Assembly (NCBI RefSeq): GCF_003634935.1 | Contig: NZ_RBXO01000001.1 | Coordinates: 6,287,501-6,351,500, forward strand | Length of the DNA: 64,000 nucleotides | Source: Saccharothrix australiensis | Lineage (GTDB): Bacteria; Actinomycetota; Actinomycetes; Mycobacteriales; Pseudonocardiaceae | Direction of reading: 5' to 3' | Part shown: one piece after another, positions 28,153 through 35,187 of the stretch | Position numbering within the stretch: the stretch's first letter is position 1 | Layout: each line of letters begins with the position of its first letter | Notes under the pieces: generated by a model | Told to the model about the DNA's origin: nothing | Seen by the model: the letters and a program-made list of their open reading frames with translations, nothing else | Database searches by the model: none | Translations under genes and position numbers: made by a program

Positions 28153-29830
28153 CAGTGGCCTCGACTTCCGCTCGCTTCACGTGCGAGGAGCCGGGTGCGC
28201 ACCATGCGAGCGCCGCGCAGTGGTCGCAAGCCCTACCCGGGCGAGCGGGGAAGTCGGCGTCGGCGAGCCAGTGGTCAAGCAGCGGCCGAATCACCTCACG
28301 GGCCTCCTCCACCACCTCAGGACGACCGGGATCCACCTCCTCCAGCCCGCAATCCCCGTCGTTGAGCAGTTCGAGTTCGATCCTCGGCATCTTGGTCGTG
28401 TCACCGAGCACTCCGCCGGCGACCATCAGGACAGCCAGCGCCACCTGGGGGTACTGGCTGAGCAGCGGCTGTCCTGTCCACAGGTGGGAGCGGGTGGTCT
28501 TCGTCTCACGCCAGACCGGCGCACCCGAGCGCTCGTACACCAGGTCCGGTGTGGCGACGAAGACGAGGTCCAGCTCCGGGTCGTGCAGGGACAAGGTCCG
28601 CTGCACCCACACCCGGTCGCCTGTTCCCGGCTTGCCGATCGGGCAGAACAGCGTGTGCTGCCGGAGCATGCGAGCGGCGACCCCGGCCTCCTCGCCGTCG
28701 ATCGTGAAGCGGCCGTCCCTCCACTCCTCCAGGGAGCCCGGCACCTCATCCATCTGACACCGCCGAGCGGGGCGCGCGGCGTGCCTCCGGTTGAGCCAGT
28801 CATCGACCACGCGACCACGCACAACGGCGGGGTCCTCGACCGCACCCGGCTGCCGCAGTTTCAACTGCCGGGTGAGGTGGTAGCTCGCCGGGCAGTCCAC
28901 GTGCGCGCGAAGATCGCTCGCGGACACGCTGCGGCGCATCCACTTCGACGGTGCGATGCCCGGCTGCAACCGTGCACGGGGCACCGCGTCGCACTCCGCG
29001 ATGACCCCGCATCCGACACAGTCCCGACCGGGTGTGCGGCCGACACCCGACAGCGCTGTGGCCAGCACGGGCGCGGAGGTCTCACGGAATCCGGCCAATG
29101 CCTGCTCACGGCTGAGTTCGACCCACTCGAAGCCGCCGGAGCCGCATCCGTACTCCACCACGCGAACCCGGTGCGGCAACTCGTACGCGCCAGGAGGCAG
29201 TCCGCGTAGAGGTTCATGTCGTCGGCCGTACGCCGGATGACAGGGCTCACCGTGGGCCACCGCATAGGCGGCCAAGGCAACCTCAGCCGCACCTCGGTCC
29301 CGTTTGACCTCGCCGAAGGAAAGAAGCCAGATCTCCCTCAGTTGGCCGTCGGCGGAGGCGTAGCGTCTGCCCCAACAGGTCTGTTCGTAGTAGTCGACAC
29401 CCCGGTGGTCGACGTCGCGCAGCGAGGTGCGTACCACCCACGGGTACCCGACGGGAGCGGTGACCCAAGCGTCGTCGCCCACCGCGTATTGGCGCCGCGC
29501 GCCCAGGTAGCGCCCTACGGCCTCGACCGTCCACGCGATCAAGCCGTCGTGGGCGCGTCCACGCGAGCCGAGGGCCTCCCGAGCGCCCACCACGTCGGCG
29601 ACGACGTCGTCGACCGACCGCTCCTGATCACTGAATTCCATGAGATCCAGCACGTCCATGAAGAGTCCGAGCGTGAAGTCCTCGACGGAAGGCGGCTTCG
29701 GTCGACGCCGGGAAACGCCTGCATGCCCTGGACGTGCTTTCACCGAAGCCGCGACAACACAGTTTCCCTCACCGAAGCGTGCGATCGGCAACCCTGTTCG
29801 GATAAATCCTCGCGCCGACACACCAGCCAA
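28145..29830 (-). CDS. Two-module Cas4/RecB-like Fe-S nuclease
   Basis: Up to 561 residues; the true start is uncertain because the first 50 codons have poor codon bias (candidates TTG 29830, GTG 29743, ATG 29659). The C-terminal half is a PD-(D/E)XK exonuclease of the RecB/Cas4/AddB type: SASDLRAHVDCPASYHL (C313), TPDLVYER with D429, RETKTTRSH (E442-x-K444) and CDHCAALAWC (C535, C538, C544), together an intact iron-staple pattern. The N-terminal half shows the same plan: WLLSFGEVKRDR (E174-x-K176) followed by CVGCGVIAEC (C271, C274, C280), possibly a degenerate duplicate. First gene of the four-gene operon, coupled to the REase gene by an 8-bp overlap. Likely processes DNA ends. Confidence 0.75.
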   Translation of the reverse strand: MAGVSARGFIRTGLPIARFGEGNCVVAASVKARPGHAGVSRRRPKPPSVEDFTLGLFMDVLDLMEFSDQERSVDDVVADVVGAREALGSRGRAHDGLIAWTVEAVGRYLGARRQYAVGDDAWVTAPVGYPWVVRTSLRDVDHRGVDYYEQTCWGRRYASADGQLREIWLLSFGEVKRDRGAAEVALAAYAVAHGEPCHPAYGRRHEPLRGLPPGAYELPHRVRVVEYGCGSGGFEWVELSREQALAGFRETSAPVLATALSGVGRTPGRDCVGCGVIAECDAVPRARLQPGIAPSKWMRRSVSASDLRAHVDCPASYHLTRQLKLRQPGAVEDPAVVRGRVVDDWLNRRHAARPARRCQMDEVPGSLEEWRDGRFTIDGEEAGVAARMLRQHTLFCPIGKPGTGDRVWVQRTLSLHDPELDLVFVATPDLVYERSGAPVWRETKTTRSHLWTGQPLLSQYPQVALAVLMVAGGVLGDTTKMPRIELELLNDGDCGLEEVDPGRPEVVEEAREVIRPLLDHWLADADFPARPGRACDHCAALAWCAPGSSHVKRAEVEATGV

Positions 29831-29995
29831 GCCCGCCCCCTGCTCTGCGGCATGTGCAAACCGGAACGCTCATCTACCGGAGCGTGATAGTACTGTGGGG
29901 CAGCTCCGAGGACAACTCATCCGCAAAACTGCGGAACCAACGTCGAGCCTTACCCCGTCAGCACCAAGCCACATTTCTGCGGAAGGTCGGACCAC

Positions 29996-31183
29996 GTGAT
30001 CGGCGAAGTCGTCAAAGGGCGCTACGAGGTGCTCAGCACGCTCGGCAGCGGCGGGATGGGTGCCGTTTTTGTCGCGCTCGACCTGCACAAGGGGCGAAAG
30101 AAGGTCGTGCTCAAGACGCCATTGGTCTCTTTGGGCACCGAAAGGCAGCCGACGACCGACCTTCAACGACACCTGAACCGGTTCGCCCGCGAAGCTGCGT
30201 TTCTTTGCCGCATCCGGCATCCCAATGTCGCGCGAGGCTACGACCACGGCCACCACGGAAAAGTGCCGTACCTGGTCATGGACTGGGTCAACGGGTACGG
30301 ATTGGACAGATTCCTGGAAGACAACCCTCCCTTGCCGACGGAAGCCGTGGCAGCCGTGGTCGCCCAGATCGCCGAAGCACTTGCCGCCACCCATGCCGAA
30401 GATGTCGTCCACCGCGACTTGAAGCCCGGAAATGTGATGCTCTCGCACGCCGGCGTGGTTTACCTCATAGATTTCGGCCTCGCGAAACCGATGGACCCCG
30501 ACGTCACGAAGTTGACCGGTACGGAACACTCTCCGGGGACCGAGGAGTACATGACGCCGGAACAGTTCGGAAGCGGTGACGATATCTGCCCTCAGACGGA
30601 TCTGTACGCCTTGGGATTCATGACATACATCATGCTGACCGGAGTTCCACCATTTGCAGGGTCTAAAACCGGCATCAGCTGGAAAGAACACCACCTCCAC
30701 ACGCGGCCGGCACGGCCGGATCGCAAGGGTGACCCGATCCCGGACGCTTTGGCGGATCTCGTCCTGCACCTGCTGGAGAAACGGGTCTCCGACCGTCCTG
30801 CCGACGCCAGAGAGGTCGTCGACCGGCTCGAGCCGTTCCTTCCCGAACCCGGTTCCGCGGCCCCCTTCCCCTCGTTGAAACCCGACCCCACACGGGTGTA
30901 CCGCCACCCTGGCGAGACAAGACCGCCTGACGCGCCGCCGGTCGCACCCGATCCAGTCCGGTCAGCGGTGACCGTGCGCAGGAGCGGGCCCGCACTGTCG
31001 CGACGCGAAATCCCGGCTCTGGTGGAGGAGGCGTTGGCCGCGGCGTCGAAGGACCCGACCGGGGGGCGTCTTCGACTCGAACGGCTGCTGAAACAGGCAT
31101 CGGGGAAGTTCGGGGCCTTCGACGTAGCGGTCGAACCGATCCGTCAGGCACTGGGAGATCTGGACAACCGGCGCGTGGACTAG
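29996..31183 (+). CDS. Eukaryotic-like serine/threonine protein kinase, soluble
   Basis: Hanks-type kinase of 395 residues: GSGGMGAVFVA P-loop at residues 17-22, VVLKTP lysine near 40, VVHRDLKPGNVML catalytic loop near 138, LIDFGLAKP near 157 and GTEEYMTPEQF activation-segment end. After the kinase domain (to about 280) come a Pro-rich linker and a helical tail. No transmembrane helix is seen, unlike PknB-type kinases, so it works in the cytosol. GTG at 29996 has GGAAGG nine bases upstream. It is divergent from the Cas4-like gene across 165 bp and is the last gene before MBL remnant 3. It may regulate or act with the PIWI-RE operon (inference). Confidence 0.93.
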   Translation: MIGEVVKGRYEVLSTLGSGGMGAVFVALDLHKGRKKVVLKTPLVSLGTERQPTTDLQRHLNRFAREAAFLCRIRHPNVARGYDHGHHGKVPYLVMDWVNGYGLDRFLEDNPPLPTEAVAAVVAQIAEALAATHAEDVVHRDLKPGNVMLSHAGVVYLIDFGLAKPMDPDVTKLTGTEHSPGTEEYMTPEQFGSGDDICPQTDLYALGFMTYIMLTGVPPFAGSKTGISWKEHHLHTRPARPDRKGDPIPDALADLVLHLLEKRVSDRPADAREVVDRLEPFLPEPGSAAPFPSLKPDPTRVYRHPGETRPPDAPPVAPDPVRSAVTVRRSGPALSRREIPALVEEALAAASKDPTGGRLRLERLLKQASGKFGAFDVAVEPIRQALGDLDNRRVD

Positions 31184-31286
31184 CTGTTCAGGCGCGCGGT
31201 CGACCGTCGGCTGCGTCTACCGTTGGACATCCCGGCCGGCCTTTCGGCTGGACAGCACGCCAGTAATGGACTGTGTCCACTGTCGA

Positions 31287-31394
31287 GGCGACTCGTTGTT
31301 CCCGGGCGGGGTGGGCCGGACCACGTCGCCCGAGGACTTCGCGTCGTTGATCTCCGACCTCACCTTGGACGAGTGGCGTTCGCGCGGCTGGTGA
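31287..31394 (+). pseudogene. MBL-fold hydrolase 3' remnant (copy 3, internal deletion)
   Basis: Reads GDSLFPGGVGRTTSPEDF then ASLISD, skips the middle including the PGHGDD motif, and ends LTLDEWRSRGW with TGA. It is colinear with the end of the intact MBL gene but missing about 28 codons. It is in the same orientation as copies 1 and 2 and marks the right end of the island. Confidence 0.83.
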
Positions 31395-31408
31395 GGGAGA
31401 ACTCCTGC

Positions 31409-31440
31409 GGACGGGCCTCCTGCCGCCAAGAGGCCCGTCC
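31409..31440. terminator. Hairpin after MBL remnant 3
   Basis: GGACGGGCCTC (31409-31419) and GAGGCCCGTCC (31430-31440) form an 11-bp perfect stem with a 10-nt loop, 15 bp after the remnant stop. As with copies 1 and 2, a terminator-like hairpin follows the MBL end. Confidence 0.65.
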
Positions 31441-31593
31441 CTCTGGGGAGGAAGCCGGGCGGCCGTTCGCGAGAAGGCCACCCGACCTCACCCGGGAACC
31501 TCGACGAACGGGGTGGACCGCGAATCGGCGTAGCTGTGGACGCGTTCCACCCGCCGGATCCTCGCACCTCCGGCATCGGGTTGTCGGGTGTTC

Positions 31594-31645
31594 CCGCCGT
31601 TCGTTCGGCGGGGGTGCACCCGCACCCCCGCCGAATGAACGGCGG
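31594..31645. repeat. 24-bp inverted repeat with 4-nt loop
   Basis: Arms 31594-31617 and 31622-31645 match over 24 bases with a single mismatch; the loop is ACCC. The stem is far longer than a normal terminator needs and lies in non-coding sequence next to the island edge. It could be a strong bidirectional terminator or a small palindromic repeat element. Confidence 0.8.
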
Positions 31646-31867
31646 TGTTCGGATAGGCTGCCGGCGTGCCCGCCTCGGACAGGGTGCGCCGCCCGTAGCG
31701 GCGGCGCGAAACCCCGGCCTTCCCGGCGCGTGACTTCGCGCTCCGCCGCATCAGCGAACCCTCGCCGGTGCGGCCGTTCGAGCTGCCCGGCTCCGCCCAC
31801 GCATCCCGGAGCCTTCCGTGCACTTCCTCCTTCGTCCCCTGCTCGCCCACCCGGACCGGTGGTCGCG

Positions 31868-33226
31868 GTGAACCGTCGTGTCCTCGTGCCGATCGCCGTC
31901 CTGCTCTCGTCGGCCGCGTTCCCCCTGACCATCACCGGCGCGTCGGTGGCCCTGCCGGGGCTTGCCGACGACCTCGCCGCCTCCCCGACCGCCGCCCAGT
32001 GGGTCGTCACCGGCTACAACCTGTGCTTCGCCGCGTTCCTGGCGTTCGGCGGCTCGCTCGCCGACCTGCTCGGCAAGCGCCGCCTCTACGTCTCGGGCGT
32101 GGTGGCGTTCCTGCTCGGCAGCGCCCTGTGCGCCGTCGCGGGCGACGTCGGCGTCCTCGTCGCGGCCCGGCTGGTGGCCGGCGCGGGCGCCGCCGTCGCC
32201 ACCGCGACCGGCCAGTCGCTGCTGGCCGCCACCTTCGACGGGCGCGCCCGCGCCCGCGTGTTCGGCGCGCTCGGCACCGTCCTGGGCGCCGGGGTCGCCC
32301 TCGGCCCGACGATCTCGGGGTTCCTGGTCGACCTGGCCGGGTGGCGGGCCGTGTTCGGGGTGCCCGCCGCGCTCGCGGCCCTCGTGCTGCTGCTGTGCCC
32401 CGCCCTGCCCGCCGTGCCGGGCGCGGGCGGCGGGTCGGTCGACTGGCTCGGGGGCGGCCTGTTCACGCTCGGGCTCGGCGCGCTGATCTGGGTGTCCGTC
32501 GAGGCGCCCGCGCTCGGCGTCGCGCACCCCGCGGTGCTCGTCGGCGTGCTCGTGGTCGGGGCGGGCGCGATCGCGTTCGCCCGCGTCGAACGCCGTCGTG
32601 CCGCGCCGATGTTCGACCTGGCGCTGCTGCGCGACCGGGCGTTCCTCGGCTACTCGCTCGTCGCCGCCACCATGATGGGGCTGCTGGTGCCGCTGCTGGT
32701 GTACCTGCCGTCCTACTTCATCGACGTCATCGGGCTCGACCCGACCGAGGCGGGCCTGTGGATGCTGCTGCTCACCCTGCCGTCCGTGCTGCTGCCCGGC
32801 GCGGGCGCGGCCCTGTCGCGGCGGTCGCCCCGGCTGCTGTCGGTCGGCGCGATCCTGGTGAGCGCGGTCGGCGTGGTCGCGCTCGCCACGATCGGGCCGG
32901 GCAGCACGCCGTGGACGCTGCTGGCCCCGCTGCTGCTCGTCGGGGCCGGGGTCGGCGTCACCACGGGCGTCGTGGACGGGCTGGCGATCTCCAGCGCGCC
33001 CACCGAGCGGGCGGGCGCGGCCGCCGGCCTGTTCAACACCGCCCGCCTCACCACCGAGACCATCGCGCTGGCGACCGTCGGCTCGGCGTTGACGTCCCTC
33101 GCCGGCGGGCAGCTCGCCGGCGAGGGCTTCACCGACGCGCTGCGCGTGGTGGTCATCGCCCTCGGGTGCCTGGGGATCGTGGCCGCGGTCGGCGCGGACG
33201 CGTTGCTGCGCGAGAAGTCGGTGTGA
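31868..33226 (+). CDS. MFS transporter, DHA2-like drug:H+ antiporter
   Basis: 452-residue integral membrane exporter with about 14 hydrophobic segments. Family features: VALPGLADDLAASPTAAQWVV after helix 1, GSLADLLGKRRLYVSG (motif A between helices 2 and 3), and ARLVAGAGAAVATATGQ. A ligand cannot be assigned; such proteins export drugs, dyes or secondary metabolites. The GTG at 31868 (MNRRVLVPIAVLL) is chosen because the membrane protein starts directly there; a GTG at 31859 adds three residues. It stands alone in its direction. Confidence 0.88.
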   Translation: MNRRVLVPIAVLLSSAAFPLTITGASVALPGLADDLAASPTAAQWVVTGYNLCFAAFLAFGGSLADLLGKRRLYVSGVVAFLLGSALCAVAGDVGVLVAARLVAGAGAAVATATGQSLLAATFDGRARARVFGALGTVLGAGVALGPTISGFLVDLAGWRAVFGVPAALAALVLLLCPALPAVPGAGGGSVDWLGGGLFTLGLGALIWVSVEAPALGVAHPAVLVGVLVVGAGAIAFARVERRRAAPMFDLALLRDRAFLGYSLVAATMMGLLVPLLVYLPSYFIDVIGLDPTEAGLWMLLLTLPSVLLPGAGAALSRRSPRLLSVGAILVSAVGVVALATIGPGSTPWTLLAPLLLVGAGVGVTTGVVDGLAISSAPTERAGAAAGLFNTARLTTETIALATVGSALTSLAGGQLAGEGFTDALRVVVIALGCLGIVAAVGADALLREKSV

Positions 33227-33403
33227 CACGTCCGGTGCGGCCGTGGCGGAACCGGCGGCCGCACCGGATCACGGCACGCCACAGGACAGTCCACAGTGGA
33301 CGTACAGAGTCGAGGACGACCGTCCTGTCCGGAGGAGACGCGCGTAGCGCAAGCGGCCGGCGGTGAGGCGGCCCCGGTCGGCCGTCGGCGGTCGGCCGTC
33401 TGC

Positions 33404-33459
33404 GGTGAGGCGTCGGCGGTGAGGCGTCGGCGGTGAGGCGTCGGCGGTGAGCTGTCGAC
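33404..33459. repeat. 14-bp tandem repeat in a 375-bp non-coding gap
   Basis: The unit GGTGAGGCGTCGGC is present three times exactly (33404, 33418, 33432) with a fourth degenerate copy to 33459, within the gap from 33227 to 33601. The rest of that gap shows low-complexity GC-rich sequence and no gene. Confidence 0.85.
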
Positions 33460-33601
33460 GTCCGCCCGGCTCGGCGCGTCGATCAGGCACAGCGCGTCGG
33501 TCCGACTTGGAGCCCCTGCCCGGCTCGGGGCGCCGGTCGGGGCGTGCCGGGAACGGGCCGCGTGCGCATGGCGTAATCGGCTGAACCTCAATAACTACCG
33601 A

Positions 33602-33636
33602 TTGACTTTCGATAGCTTACTAGTGATACTCGATGC
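33602..33636 (+). promoter_or_regulatory. Promoter for a leaderless DUF2975 transcript
   Basis: TTGACT (33602-33607), 17 bp, then GATACT (33625-33630), in a locally A/T-rich stretch. The start codon at 33637 lies seven bases after the -10, and there is no ribosome binding site, so the mRNA is probably leaderless. Confidence 0.65.
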
Positions 33637-34116
33637 ATGTTCTCAGAGCATCGAGCGGTCGCCGCTCTCCGCGTGTTCCTGGTGCTGCTCTTCGGCGTCC
33701 TGGTGATGTTCCAGGTGCTGTCGCTGCCCGGTCAGTTCCGGCACATGGCCCAGGAGTCGCCCGAGCACGCGTACCTGAGGTGGCCGTTGACCGCCATCAC
33801 GGTGTTCTGGGTGCTGTGCGTGCAGGTCGTGGTCGTGTGCACGTGGAAGCTGCTCACCCTGGTGAAGAAGGACCGGATCTTCACCGAGGCGTCCCTGGTG
33901 TGGGTGGACGCGATCGTGTGGTCCATCACCGCCGCTTGGCTGGTGCTGGTGGGCGTGCTGCTCTACGTCGGGTTCACCGCGGACGACCCCGGGGCGCCCG
34001 TCCTGCTGTTCCTGATGACGATCGTCGTCACCGTGCTGGGGTTGTTGATGGTGGTGATGCGGGCCCTGCTGCGGCGGGCCACTACGCTCCGCGCCGACAT
34101 GGAAGCGGTGATCTGA
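33637..34116 (+). CDS. DUF2975 domain membrane protein
   Basis: 159-residue integral membrane protein with four hydrophobic helices (LRVFLVLLFGVLVMFQVL, ITVFWVLCVQVVVVCTW, IVWSITAAWLVLVGVLLYV, VLLFLMTIVVTVLGLLMVV). DRIFTEASL after helix 2 is the family hallmark. Such genes nearly always precede a small Xre-type repressor, as here; the following ATG overlaps the stop by one base (TGATG). Function unknown; the pair may form a membrane-sensing repressor unit like other DUF2975/YozG-type pairs. Confidence 0.85.
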   Translation: MFSEHRAVAALRVFLVLLFGVLVMFQVLSLPGQFRHMAQESPEHAYLRWPLTAITVFWVLCVQVVVVCTWKLLTLVKKDRIFTEASLVWVDAIVWSITAAWLVLVGVLLYVGFTADDPGAPVLLFLMTIVVTVLGLLMVVMRALLRRATTLRADMEAVI

Positions 34117-34322
34117 TGCCGATCGTCGTGCGCATCGACGTCGAGCTGGCCAAGCGCAAGATGAGCGTGGGCGAGTTCGCCGAGCGCGTCGGCCTGACGC
34201 CGGCGAACGTGGCGGTGCTGAAGAACGGCCGCGCCAAGGCGGTGCGGTTCAGCACCCTGGAGGCCATGTGCCGGGTCCTCGACTGCCAGCCCGGTGACCT
34301 GCTGGAGTGGGTCGACGAGTGA
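34116..34322 (+). CDS. XRE family (YozG-like) HTH regulator
   Basis: 68-residue single-domain HTH protein. MSVGEFAERVGLTPANVAVL is the recognition unit, followed by KNGRAKAVRFSTLEAMCRVL and CQPGDLLEW, the conserved ending of this subfamily. Translation is coupled to the DUF2975 gene by a TGATG overlap. It probably represses its own operon, perhaps controlled by the membrane partner. Confidence 0.9.
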   Translation: MPIVVRIDVELAKRKMSVGEFAERVGLTPANVAVLKNGRAKAVRFSTLEAMCRVLDCQPGDLLEWVDE

Positions 34323-34362
34323 CGCACCGGCGGCGGGCCGGGCGATCGGTGGTGTCGGGGGT

Positions 34363-34839
34363 TCAGCGGTCGGCGGCGTCGCGGGCCGGTCGCCCGGCCG
34401 CCTCCCGCACGCCGCGGACGGCCAGCTGGTCGGCCCGCTCGTTGTCGACGTTGCCCGCGTGGCCCTTGACCCAGTGCCACTCGACCCGGTGCGGCGCGGC
34501 GGCCTCGTCCAGCCTGCGCCACAGGTCGGCGTTCTTCACGGGTTGGCGTGCGCTGGTCAGCCACCCGTTGGCCTTCCACCTGCCCAGCCACGACAGGATG
34601 CCGTTGCGGACGTAGGTGCTGTCGGTGTATATGCGCACCGCGGACGGCCGGGTCAGGCTCTCCAACGCCTTGATCGGCGCCATCAGCTCCATCCGGTTGT
34701 TCGTGGTCGGCCCGGCGTCGCCGCCGTAGAGGTCCTTCTCGTGCCGCCCGTAGCGCAGCACCGCGCCCCAGCCGCCCGGACCGGGGTTCCCGCTGCACGC
34801 CCCGTCGGTGTAGATCTCCACCACCACGTCACCCGCCAC
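34363..34839 (-). CDS. rnhA: Ribonuclease HI
   Basis: Cleaves the RNA strand of RNA-DNA hybrids. All four acidic catalytic residues are present: [17 protein letters not shown] (Asp), [13 protein letters not shown] (Glu), IYTDSTYV (Asp) and [15 protein letters not shown] (His and last Asp). The 158-residue length with start GTG at 34839 ([13 protein letters not shown]) is normal for RNase HI; extending the frame upstream adds sequence without family similarity. Monocistronic, convergent with the XRE gene. Confidence 0.95.
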   Translation of the reverse strand: MAGDVVVEIYTDGACSGNPGPGGWGAVLRYGRHEKDLYGGDAGPTTNNRMELMAPIKALESLTRPSAVRIYTDSTYVRNGILSWLGRWKANGWLTSARQPVKNADLWRRLDEAAAPHRVEWHWVKGHAGNVDNERADQLAVRGVREAAGRPARDAADR

Positions 34840-35187
34840 ACCGGGCAACCTACCGACCGACGTTCGCCGGCGGCTCACCCGCCACCGGTGCGGTGTGGAC
34901 CGCCGAGCGCATTCGAGTTCGGGTGAACGGCTGAAGCACCCGCGACCGCATTCCGGATACCGCGTCCCAATGCGGCCGTTGGAATCCGGAGTGGCCCACG
35001 CGGCGGCGCGCCCGTCAACGCGGTCGGCGTGGCGACCATCGCGCAGGTCTGCTCCGACGGCACGGGTTACACCTCGTTGCTCGCCGAGGGCGTGGTGGCT
35101 CCGCGCCAGGTGCTCGACGACACGGGTCTCCTCGTCGTCGAGGTCGGACCGAGCGGTCGCCCGCGTGGCGTCGTCACGCCGGGGGTG
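34840..35187. other. Gap with an unrecognised coding-like stretch
   Basis: 348 bp between rnhA and the aminotransferase, whose 3' end lies at 35188. From about 34998 the plus strand reads [19 protein letters not shown] then [20 protein letters not shown] and [17 protein letters not shown], which has protein-like composition but no clear start, ribosome binding site or stop before running antisense into the aminotransferase gene. It may be a gene remnant. I cannot name it. Confidence 0.3.

Larger units (their letters stand above)
16695..31394. mobile_element. Putative defence island bounded by MBL 3'-end remnants
   Basis: The two ends are broken copies of the 3' part of the MBL-fold gene at 15242-15919, in the same orientation. 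Between them lie a small membrane ORF, a SARP/NB-ARC regulator, a four-gene PIWI-RE-type operon and a Ser/Thr kinase. Coding sequence here, notably the kinase and the start of the Cas4-like gene, has visibly more A/T at third positions than the flanking core genes. I see no integrase, transposase or classic att core. The copies are diverged rather than identical, so the island is probably old or built by several insertions at the same gene end. Confidence 0.5.
31395..31867. other. Non-coding gap between island and MFS gene
   Basis: 473 bp with no convincing gene. It holds the hairpin at 31409-31440 and a long inverted repeat at 31594-31645. No clear promoter or ribosome binding site was found for the MFS gene that follows; its start may be leaderless or further upstream. 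Confidence 0.5.

Noticed and set aside
29935-29965. GGAACC ... CGTC as an ECF sigma factor promoter of the kinase
   Set aside because: Spacing and -10 match are too loose to claim.
16695-31394. Integrase or transposase for the island
   Set aside because: None of the reading frames shows a tyrosine or serine recombinase or DDE motif; the mobility claim rests on the repeated gene ends only.
33404-33459. 14-bp tandem repeat as a possible CRISPR or iteron origin
   Set aside because: Units are contiguous, very GC-rich and there is no Rep gene or spacer.
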